Source: Flavobacteriales bacterium CG_4_9_14_3_um_filter_32_8 (GTDB lineage Bacteria > Bacteroidota > Bacteroidia > Flavobacteriales_E > Vicingaceae). From it: a stretch of DNA of 30,844 bases. Below, piece by piece: positions 16,974 to 23,838 of this stretch; the stretch's first letter is position 1; every line of letters begins with the position of its first letter. A model generated the notes under the pieces. That model was not told the origin of the DNA. It saw only the letters and a list, made by a program, of their open reading frames with translations, and made no database searches. Location of the stretch: contig PFUQ01000065.1 of NCBI GenBank assembly GCA_002790175.1, positions 1-30,844 of the forward strand. Reading direction: 5' to 3'. The position numbers and the translations under genes were made by a program.

Positions 16974-17318
16974 ATGAAAAAAGTACTAACTATTTTAATA
17001 ATTACAGGATTTACTTTTCTGTTTTCTAATGCTAATGCACAGAAGGTGTATAAAGTACAGTACGAATCGCAGGCTGATTTAAAAGTATATATCGTTCAAT
17101 ATGAGTCGCAGTGTGATTTAAAAGTATATACAGTTAAATATGAGTCGCAAGCCAGTAAAGATGGGCTTTGGTATTCGGTTGATTATGAATCGCAAGCAGA
17201 TAAAAAAATCTATTTTGTAGATTATGAAAGTCAAGCAGACTTAAAAATATTTTTTGTTGACTACGAGAGTCAGGCTGGCTGGAAAAATGTAGCCAAATCG
17301 CATTTACTAAAGTTTTAA
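16974..17318 (+). CDS. DUF6150 family secreted repeat protein
   Basis: A signal peptide (MKKVLTILIITGFTFLFSNANAQ) is followed by six copies of a ~14-residue unit of the form (K/L)xYxVxYESQAD, i.e. VQYESQAD, VQYESQCD, VKYESQAS, VDYESQAD, VDYESQAD and VDYESQAG, then a short KSHLLKF tail. The YESQAD repeat is the hallmark of DUF6150, small secreted proteins without a known role. The regular strand-turn spacing suggests a small beta-repeat fold. The four first copies encode the motif Ser with TCG and the last two with AGT. It converges on the YiiX-like gene with a shared hairpin between them. Confidence 0.82.
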   Translation: MKKVLTILIITGFTFLFSNANAQKVYKVQYESQADLKVYIVQYESQCDLKVYTVKYESQASKDGLWYSVDYESQADKKIYFVDYESQADLKIFFVDYESQAGWKNVAKSHLLKF

Positions 17319-17322
17319 TACT

Positions 17323-17351
17323 CCTTCTTCACAAAAGTGAAGGTTTATTTT
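17323..17351. terminator. Terminator between converging genes
   Basis: CTTCAC (17327-17332) pairs with GTGAAG (17337-17342) around AAAA, followed on the plus strand by GTTTATTTTT. CCTTC/GAAGG is an alternative register. It sits in the 26-base gap between DUF6150 and the YiiX-like gene, overlapping the latter's stop. Confidence 0.6.
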
Positions 17352-18889
17352 TGAGTCATTAACTCTTTTAATAATTTCAACTGTTTTTCTTCTGGGCACT
17401 TTTTACCATCGTGGTAAAAGGTGATTAATTGCAATGGAATGTTATTCCAACATAAGTTAGCTATGTTATCAGGGCTAATGGTAAACCTTCCAACAGTTTT
17501 TTCGGTAGGCCAATTGATTTGAGGAAAACACACATAAGCCAATTCTGAGCATACAATTTTATCGGTGGTATTAACATCAAAATTAAAATCATATTCTTTT
17601 CCTACTTGTCTAAATGTTAAGAGTAAAGATTCTTTTTCCTTTTCACTTTTCCCTTCAGTAAACACTGGTCTTAATATTGCGATATCATCAATATTCATGA
17701 ATTCTTCTAAGGAACTCAATTTTACTTCTTCTCTTAATGCTTCAACAATTAGATAACCATCCTTTGATTCTTCATTGTATCCTTCTGGAGTAATTTTTTG
17801 ATGATAGGGAGCAATCACTTCATTATCCCACAATCCTTTTTCTTTTAATTCTTTTTGGTTACCCACCCAAATGGCTACATGTCCGAAATGACCAGGAATA
17901 AGTTTATCGGTTAATCTAAAAGGAGTTTTTTCGAGTAAAATATCCAAAGGCTGTAAAGTTGCCAATAATTTTTTTCTAACTTCTTCTTTTCCATATAGTT
18001 TTCCTTTTCGAGATTCAACCAAACCTACTGAATTTCCAAAAAATTTACTTACCCCATCAAAACCTTCTTCTCGTAATTCTGCCATTACATCACGAGAGAT
18101 TCTTCCAAACATTTTAAATTTCTTTTTCAACAGCTCTTTTGTCCCAATATTTTTGATATGATTATAGGCAGGACTAGAGTTAATGAGTAATTTGAGGTAT
18201 TCAAAATCATCGTCATCTTCGTTGATAAACAACAGTTGTTTTTCTTCAAAAAAATGAATTCCATCTTGAATTCTTTTTTGTTTACTAATAGAATTAGCAG
18301 CTAAAGTAATTTCTAACAATTGATTAGCTGAAATTCCAAATCCTTTATCAGGGTCGTTTACAATTCTTCTTAGCCGTTTGTCGTTTTCAAAAAGCATTGC
18401 CCCCATTAAGTAATTATCATATAATGTAAGTGCCGCAGCTAACGAAAGCATCACAGCTTTGGTTCTGATAAACTCTGGGATTTGTTCTTCTTCTAATTCT
18501 TCTGTTGAAGCATCTAAAGCACATTCGTACCTATTGGTTACGTTATATAGTTGGTCTCTGAGCGTTAAACACATTTCTGTGTTTTCTTTTAAAAATTCTA
18601 GATTTTTGGATGAAATGGGTTGCTCTTCGTTTTGTTTGATTTCATTTCCAATTCTTAACATTTCAGAACGAATCATTAAACTTTGCTCTACCAAGGTTTG
18701 AAACTCATCTATTTCAAAATCTAATAGCGAATCTAAATTATTAGTTGTATTTATTTTGGACTGAACAGTTGCCCAACAGAATTGTTTTTGTTGCCTCTTT
18801 TTTACTTTTGACGAAAAATATCCAACAGCAACTATCATTAATACCAAAATAGTAATATAGTGAGGAAAATATTTTTTTTCTAATCTCAT
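17345..18889 (-). CDS. YiiX/YebB-like permuted NlpC/P60 cysteine hydrolase
   Basis: The 514-residue protein has one N-terminal hydrophobic helix (ITILVLMIVAVGYFSS), a long helical region (~35-290) with several Glu-rich coils, and a C-terminal permuted NlpC/P60 domain. In that domain the order is His first and Cys later: PGHFGHVAIWVG (His337) and KIVCSELAYVCF (Cys447), the pattern of YiiX-like enzymes that cleave amide or thioester bonds of peptides or lipids. The substrate is unknown. The helix may be an uncleaved anchor or signal peptide placing the enzyme in the periplasm. It appears to be a single-gene unit. Confidence 0.8.
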   Translation of the reverse strand: MRLEKKYFPHYITILVLMIVAVGYFSSKVKKRQQKQFCWATVQSKINTTNNLDSLLDFEIDEFQTLVEQSLMIRSEMLRIGNEIKQNEEQPISSKNLEFLKENTEMCLTLRDQLYNVTNRYECALDASTEELEEEQIPEFIRTKAVMLSLAAALTLYDNYLMGAMLFENDKRLRRIVNDPDKGFGISANQLLEITLAANSISKQKRIQDGIHFFEEKQLLFINEDDDDFEYLKLLINSSPAYNHIKNIGTKELLKKKFKMFGRISRDVMAELREEGFDGVSKFFGNSVGLVESRKGKLYGKEEVRKKLLATLQPLDILLEKTPFRLTDKLIPGHFGHVAIWVGNQKELKEKGLWDNEVIAPYHQKITPEGYNEESKDGYLIVEALREEVKLSSLEEFMNIDDIAILRPVFTEGKSEKEKESLLLTFRQVGKEYDFNFDVNTTDKIVCSELAYVCFPQINWPTEKTVGRFTISPDNIANLCWNNIPLQLITFYHDGKKCPEEKQLKLLKELMTQK

Positions 18890-19012
18890 CTTTAAATCTT
18901 TGATTAAAAATAATAAAACATTGTTAATTTTAAGACATATTTTTTAATAAGGTTAAAAATTTATATTTCCAATCTCATAAAAAATAAAATGCATGATTAA
19001 TAAAGTATAATG

Positions 19013-19194
19013 ATGACAATAGAAGAAGCACAAAAAGTAGTTAATCAGTGTCTGCTCTAAGATTATCACGCTACTTTGGGAATTCTGCTAAATTTTGGTT
19101 AGGACTTCAAGACGATTTCGACATCGAAGAAGAAAGAATCAATAAGAAAGATGAGCTTGAAAGCATTCAAACAATAAATAAAAATGCTGCCTAA
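19013..19194 (+). pseudogene. Remnant of a HigA-family antitoxin fused to an unrelated gene start
   Basis: The frame ending at 19194 reads SALRLSRYFGNSAKFWLGLQ then DDFDIEEERINKKDELESI and ends TINKNAA, which is the C-terminal half of a HigA (VapI-like, XRE) antitoxin; the DNA-binding half is missing and a stop lies just upstream at 19042. Immediately before it, in another frame, MTIEEAQKVVNQ (19013-19060) resembles the start of a MazG-like pyrophosphohydrolase. The junction near 19045-19053 therefore joins two broken genes. After the stop, a frame reading RVDELYQSLMK continues briefly to 19231. No HigB toxin is visible nearby. The rest of the 506-base gap (18890-19395) shows nothing I can assign. 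Confidence 0.7.
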
Positions 19195-19395
19195 TCGAGT
19201 AGATGAATTGTACCAAAGTTTGATGAAGTAAAATTAGTATACAAACTTTTGTTGAATAGTAAATTTTTTTTAGCATTAATGGATTATAAAAAATCTAGAA
19301 AGCCACAATCGTTTTCAATTTTTGTATGAATAATACCTACAATTAATGCAACTTTTTCTGAGGATAGTAGCTCTAAATTTAGTTACTTTGTTCAT

Positions 19396-20866
19396 ATGAA
19401 ACTAACATTCTGTATTTTCATTTCAATATTTAACTATCAACTATCATTTAGCCAGATTGATTCTAATTTGAGGAGAATCGAGCAGTTACCTTTCGGATAC
19501 TCTCCAGAATTAGTTTTTAATAAAGAATCTGATTTTTACGGATTAATGGGATTTAGAAATACTGTTGCCCTATTCGATAACAATGTTAATCAATATTATT
19601 TTGGCAGTGCTGATTTCATATTAAATTCAATAAAACGCAATTACGAGGATAAAATCTATTTTATCTTATACAATACCGAGAATAGTAAATGTGGGCTCTA
19701 TTTAACGGCAATAATGGATAAGGAAGGAATAGCTGACACTTCCCTGACTATTTTCGAGTATAAACTATATGATGAATTAAAATTAACCGACAGAAGTAAT
19801 TTTTCTATTAGAATGAATACTTATTCTGGACCAAATGATAGTTCATTTGCTTTCATTTATGATAACGAGTACAAAAAGAACATAAAAGAAGGGTTTAAAC
19901 TAAGAGTGCTTAAGGATAGTCAAATTTCAGATATTATTGAGGTGGAATTTGATTATTTAGATGACTATACAACATTGGGGAAATTGTATTTTGATGGAAC
20001 AAATATTTACACTTTCATGTATATCTATAATGAAAAGCACAATAATAAAAATTATCCTTCAAAGTTTGCCATAATTAAGTTTAATACAGAAACAAAGAAG
20101 ACTATTACAAAAGAATTTAGCTTTGATTATTTTACAGTGCGAAATCTAGATTTATCTGGTTATCATAATGATGTTTTCGTTTTGAACGCTTTTGTTGATG
20201 AAAACGAAGGCGGTTATGAATATAAGAAAGTAAAATTACTAAGGCTAAATGAAAACCTTATTGTAGAGGATTCAATTGTAGTAGATAAAGACGTAATCGA
20301 TAACTTGAATTTTAAAGAGGTAAATAAGTACAATGAACTAAAAAAATGGCGAGTTGAAAACAAAATATTGCCTGAAGTTGACAATTCTTTTCCTGACTAT
20401 CAAATAAATTTTTACTTCAAAAAAATCGGAATTTTATTTGATGGAAGCCCAGGAATTTTCGATGACCACTTGATTAGCCCACCAGACCCTTGCCGGACTT
20501 GTTGGAGAAGGATTAATCAGGGGTTTACTTCGTGATTCTGAAACCCATTATTCTTGTAATAATCTAATAATTAGTCGTGAAAAGATGGTTCACACATTTA
20601 ACGACACCATATATTCTTCTAATTACTGCCTTATTCAATACTCTTTTCTAAGAGAGGAGGATGGATTAACTCTTTATAGTAATATTCGAAATAAAAGCGA
20701 TAAAGGATATAGAAAATATTTAATTGACGAACACGTTAGTCGAATCGATACTTATACAGATTGGCAATATTGCTTTGGTCAACTTATTAGCAGAAAAGAA
20801 AAGGGCTACAAAGTTATACCTGTAAACAAAAATATGAAACCAGTATTACTTCTATTAACCAATTAA
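19396..20866 (+). pseudogene. Secreted protein of unknown function split by a frameshift
   Basis: The first part (19396-20535, 379 codons) has a signal peptide (MKLTFCIFISIFNYQLSFSQ) and many strand-like aromatic segments, but ends in an odd Pro/Cys/Trp stretch after FDDHLI. A second frame, open from 20474 to a stop at 20866, continues smoothly as LAHQTLAGLVGEGLIRGLLR and on past the ATG at 20585. Removing one base near 20470 joins the two as ...FDDHLLAHQTLAGL..., giving about 490 residues. I recognise no family. The repeated polar-aromatic blocks could form a propeller-like periplasmic fold, but this is a guess. Either a true frameshift or a sequencing error near 20470 would explain it. Confidence 0.6.
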
Positions 20867-21251
20867 TATTTTTCAAAATGAGTCCGAAGCCAAGCCAAGA
20901 GCGTTAGCGACCAAGAATTTTTAAAAAGTACCAACTAATGCTGCTAAAGCAAAAAAAAGAAAAGAAATTTTTCTCAGTTGGCTAAAGCCAACTTGTAATA
21001 GATAAATAAAGAGCTATTAAATTTATCGAATTGTAGGAAAACTGATATTCTCTAAATAGTTTAAAAGGAAAATAAAAGCTATTACAGTTGCTTTTAAGCA
21101 ACTGATAAAAGAAAAATATTCAAGGCTTTAGCTCCATAAAATTAGCTACTACATACTGTTCTTCTGAAACATTAGTTTTGAGCATAAGCGACTAAGAACT
21201 TTAAAGATTTAATATAAAGTTGTTTCGGCTTCATTTTTTTGTACACTCAAC
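20867..21251. other. Gene-free stretch with hairpins and a degenerate direct repeat
   Basis: No frame here looks coding. Visible are two perfect hairpins, AGTTGGC-TAAA-GCCAACT (20976-20993) and CAGTTGCTT-TT-AAGCAACTG (21085-21104). There is also a diverged direct repeat: GAGCGTTAGCGACCAAGAA near 20899 and GAGCATAAGCGACTAAGAA near 21181. These bracket most of the stretch and suggest a decayed non-coding mobile or repeat element. Confidence 0.45.
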
Positions 21252-21282
21252 TTGTAGTTTAATTCATTTTTCAGTAAATTTG
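21252..21282 (+). promoter_or_regulatory. Predicted promoter of the toxin-antitoxin remnant
   Basis: TTG (21252-21254) and TAAATTTG (21275-21282) are separated by 20 bases, a full match to the Bacteroidota pattern, ending 21 bases before the antitoxin ATG. The module may still be transcribed although both genes are broken. Confidence 0.55.
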
Positions 21283-21303
21283 ATTGTATAAAAAATTATA
21301 CTA

Positions 21304-21535
21304 ATGACAACTTCGGCAATAAAAAAACAATTTGATGGGTATTTACCCTTGTTAACGATAAAGCAACAAACGTTGCTTTTAGAAATGGTGAAGAGTTTTT
21401 TAAACGTTGAGAAAGATGCCAAACAAATTACTCGTAAACAATACAATAAATAAAGAAATAAAAGAAGCAGTTACCCGAATTGAAAATGGAGATTTTGTCA
21501 AACATGAAGACGCTCTAAAAGAGTTATCTAAATGA
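21304..21535 (+). pseudogene. Antitoxin of a RelE/ParE-type module, frameshifted
   Basis: The frame from ATG 21304 reads MTTSAIKKQFDGYLPLLTIK... to ITRKQYNK and stops at 21453. The following frame continues KEIKEAVTRIENGDFVKHED and ALKELSK to a TGA at 21535. Removing four bases from the tandem AATAAATAAA (21445-21454) rejoins them into a 75-residue protein of the kind paired with ParE-type toxins in Bacteroidota. Its TGA overlaps the toxin ATG by four bases, the usual coupled order. As it stands the product is truncated at 49 residues and lacks the part most likely to bind toxin. Confidence 0.7.
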
Positions 21536-21841
21536 TAAAACAAAAACCTTATACCATTATCTGGGATAGACTTGCCCTCCATCACTTTAAAGATATTTTA
21601 GCATTTTTATCAAAACAAAGTTCACAAGCCCCAAAAATAGTTAAAGAAGGTGTTTTGTCTCGACTAAACGATATTAAAAAGAATGTACTGATTTTTGAAA
21701 TTGATAAACTTAAGGACAAATCAAGAATTCCGAGCTTTTGTAATTTATAGTTATAGAATAACTTATCAAGTTAAATTCGACAAAAAAGAAATCCGAATAA
21801 TCAGAATTAGACATACAAGTCGTGAGCCATTGGGTTATTAA
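21532..21841 (+). pseudogene. RelE/ParE-family toxin, frameshifted
   Basis: The frame from 21532 reads MIKQKPYTIIWDRLALHHFK and on to LIFEIDKLKD, then breaks. The family's C-terminal half follows in the next frame: NQEFRAFVIYSYRITYQV, then EIRIIRIRHTSREPLGY, stop at 21841. Deleting one A from the AAA at 21718-21720 restores a 102-residue toxin with the normal RxFxVxYxxRxxY core and the conserved RIRHTSREP end. The present 72-codon product lacks the C-terminal catalytic strand, so the toxin is probably inactive. It converges on murI with 17 bases between. Confidence 0.8.
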
Positions 21842-21858
21842 TTTTCATTCTGATTATT

Positions 21859-22662
21859 TTAAAACTCCTCAAAAAACACCGATTCAGTTTGAATTTCAAT
21901 CTGTTTCAAAAAGCTTTGTAGCAAAGGTAAATTACCATTTGTATAAAACACATGGTTTCCAGTATTGGTAGTATTTAGCAAATGGTGTTGCTCCAAAATG
22001 TTTTTGGTTTGTTTAGCTACTGCTTCACCAGAATCAATAATCTGAATATGAGCTGGTACAATTGATTTAATAATGGGAATTAAAAAAGGAAAATGCGAGC
22101 AACCCATCACAATATGGTCAACGTCTTGGTTAATTAAGGGTTGTAAATACTTTTTGAGTAATGGTTTGGTTGCTTCAATTTTTCCTGCTTCAATAAGGGC
22201 AACTAAACCAGCACCCTCCACTTCAAAAATGTTTTTGGAGTTTCTAAATTGTTCGGAAGTTGCAATGAACAACTCACTGCTTAACGTTCCTTTAGTGGCT
22301 AAAACCCCAATTCTATTGGTTTTGCTTTGTAATGCTGCTGGTTTTATGGCAGGTTCAATGCCAATAAATGGAATGTTATAATTTGCTCTTAACACTTTAA
22401 TGGCGTTGGTAGTGGCAGTATTACAAGCTACTACAATTATTTTACAACCTTTAGAAAGTAAATATTCGGTATTTTTTATGCTAAAATCAATAATGGCTTG
22501 TCTCGATTTTTCGCCGTAAGGAGCATTTTTACTGTCGGCTAAATAAATGGTGCTTTCGTTGGGAAGTAATTGATTAATTTCTTTCCAAATAGACAATCCA
22601 CCCAAACCAGAGTCGAAAACCCCAATGGGAGAAGATGATGATATTTTTTTTGTAGTATTCAT
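21859..22662 (-). CDS. murI: Glutamate racemase
   Basis: MurI interconverts L- and D-glutamate to supply D-Glu for peptidoglycan. Both catalytic-cysteine motifs are present, VVACNTATT (Cys80) and MGCSHFPF (about residue 190), along with PIGVFDSGLGG near the start and DSKNAPYGEKS. The 267-residue length is normal. It is the last gene of the minus-strand envelope cluster after the two ompH genes. Its ATG begins four bases after the stem of an intrinsic-terminator-like hairpin, so it has almost no leader of its own and probably depends on read-through or on a start within or near the hairpin. Confidence 0.96.
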   Translation of the reverse strand: MNTTKKISSSSPIGVFDSGLGGLSIWKEINQLLPNESTIYLADSKNAPYGEKSRQAIIDFSIKNTEYLLSKGCKIIVVACNTATTNAIKVLRANYNIPFIGIEPAIKPAALQSKTNRIGVLATKGTLSSELFIATSEQFRNSKNIFEVEGAGLVALIEAGKIEATKPLLKKYLQPLINQDVDHIVMGCSHFPFLIPIIKSIVPAHIQIIDSGEAVAKQTKNILEQHHLLNTTNTGNHVFYTNGNLPLLQSFLKQIEIQTESVFFEEF

Positions 22663-22698
22663 AAAAAAAGCTCTTTCAAAGGTAATTGAAAGAGCTTT
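22663..22698 (-). terminator. Intrinsic terminator between ompH and murI, abutting the murI start
   Basis: AAAGCTCTTTCAA and TTGAAAGAGCTTT form a perfect 13-bp stem with a six-base loop (22667-22698). On the minus strand the stem runs into a T tract and then directly into the murI ATG at 22662. It would end the bamA-ompH message; the same structure covers where a murI ribosome site would lie. Confidence 0.8.
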
Positions 22699-22722
22699 AA
22701 ATTTTAGTAAATATTTGTTTTT

Positions 22723-23232
22723 TTATAAACCTAATTTCTTTTTAACTAAAGGTAAAATGTCATCACTTTCTACAGAGTATAGCACAACGCCAACACTAGA
22801 ATCTAAGATATAAGTGAAACTACCTTCTTTAGCAACTTCATTGATGGCATTTTTTGCTTTGTCAATAATAGGTTGTAATAAGGATTGTTCTTTTTTCTGC
22901 AAATCTGCTTCAGCAGTTTGTTGAAATTCTGTAATTCTTTTTTCTAAATCTGTAATTTCTTTGATTTTATTATTTTTAATAATATCGGTCATTACATCTT
23001 GCTTTCCTTGAAATTCAGCCACTTTTGTTTCATATTCTTTTCGCATAGCATCCAACGTGATTTTTAGTTGATTGGCATAATCTTCTAATTCTTTTTGCAC
23101 GGCAGTTCTTTCTGGCATTGCAGTAAGCAAATCGTTAGAGTTGATATGACCAACTTTTACACTTTTTTGTGCATTTACTGAAGTTGATAATACAACTACA
23201 AGCATCAATAATGTTATTTTTAATGTTCTCAT
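22723..23232 (-). CDS. OmpH/Skp family periplasmic chaperone
   Basis: Signal peptide MRTLKITLLMLVVVLSTSVNAQ, then the family start KVGHINSNDLLTAMPER, a long charged coiled coil (~45-125: EDYANQLKITLDAMRKEYET and EKRITEFQQTAEADLQKKEQ) and the closing FTYILDSSVGVVLYSVESDD with a conserved DDILPLVKKKLGL tail. Skp-type chaperones form trimers whose coils hold unfolded outer-membrane proteins on their way to BamA. It is the second of two tandem ompH genes following bamA, 33 bases after the first, with a terminator 24 bases after its stop. Confidence 0.93.
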   Translation of the reverse strand: MRTLKITLLMLVVVLSTSVNAQKSVKVGHINSNDLLTAMPERTAVQKELEDYANQLKITLDAMRKEYETKVAEFQGKQDVMTDIIKNNKIKEITDLEKRITEFQQTAEADLQKKEQSLLQPIIDKAKNAINEVAKEGSFTYILDSSVGVVLYSVESDDILPLVKKKLGL

Positions 23233-23265
23233 GTGTTTATTTTAATTTAATTATTCAAATATATA

Positions 23266-23811
23266 TTATTCTTTTGTTTCACCTGGTTTAAACCCTAATT
23301 TTTTTAAAACATCGTCACTAATGTTATATTTTGGATTCGTGTAAAGCATTGTTAATGCACTAGATTTGTCAAAAACAACACCTAATTTTTTATAGTTGGC
23401 TATTTCGCTAATGGCATTATATACTTTGTCTTGAACAGGTTTTACTAATTCTTTTCTTTTTTGGAAAAGTTCTCCATCCACTCCAAATTTTTGTTTTTGA
23501 TATTCTTTTGCTTCTTTTTCTTTTTTTATTATTTCTTCTTCTCTTTTTGTTTTCATATCTTCTGTCAACAAAATTTGCTCAGCTTGATAGTTTTTATACA
23601 TTTTATCAATTTCAGCGTATTTTCTTTCCAATTGTTTCTGCCACTCAATAGAAAGTTTGTCTAATTCATCTTGAGCATCCTTATAATCTGGGATGTTGCC
23701 CAAAATATATTCCGTATCAACATATCCAAAAGTTTGGCTATACGCAAAAGAAGTTGAAATAACGAATAGGATTAAAATCCCAAATTTTTTGATATTCATT
23801 AATTGTTTCAT
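23266..23811 (-). CDS. OmpH/Skp family periplasmic chaperone
   Basis: Signal peptide (KKFGILILFVISTSFAYSQ), then FGYVDTEYILGNIPDYKDAQ, a Lys/Glu-rich coiled coil (~45-125) and the family close KKLGVVFDKSSALTMLYTNP followed by ISDDVLKKLGF. It is the first of the tandem pair, 27 bases after bamA, and its central coil is richer in Lys/Glu than its neighbour's. The two copies have diverged, so they may form mixed trimers or have separate clients; this is inference. ATG at 23811 is used; an internal ATG four codons on is equally compatible with the signal peptide. Confidence 0.93.
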   Translation of the reverse strand: MKQLMNIKKFGILILFVISTSFAYSQTFGYVDTEYILGNIPDYKDAQDELDKLSIEWQKQLERKYAEIDKMYKNYQAEQILLTEDMKTKREEEIIKKEKEAKEYQKQKFGVDGELFQKRKELVKPVQDKVYNAISEIANYKKLGVVFDKSSALTMLYTNPKYNISDDVLKKLGFKPGETKE

Positions 23812-23838
23812 ATGTATATTTTTTATTGGTTATTCATT

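Noticed and set aside
17047..17290. Regular ~42-base repeats, possible CRISPR
   Set aside because: The repeats encode the YESQ protein motif in frame and vary at synonymous positions; there are no unique spacers.
21253..21585. Minus-strand frames at the toxin-antitoxin locus
   Set aside because: They are antisense to the recognisable antitoxin and toxin sequence.
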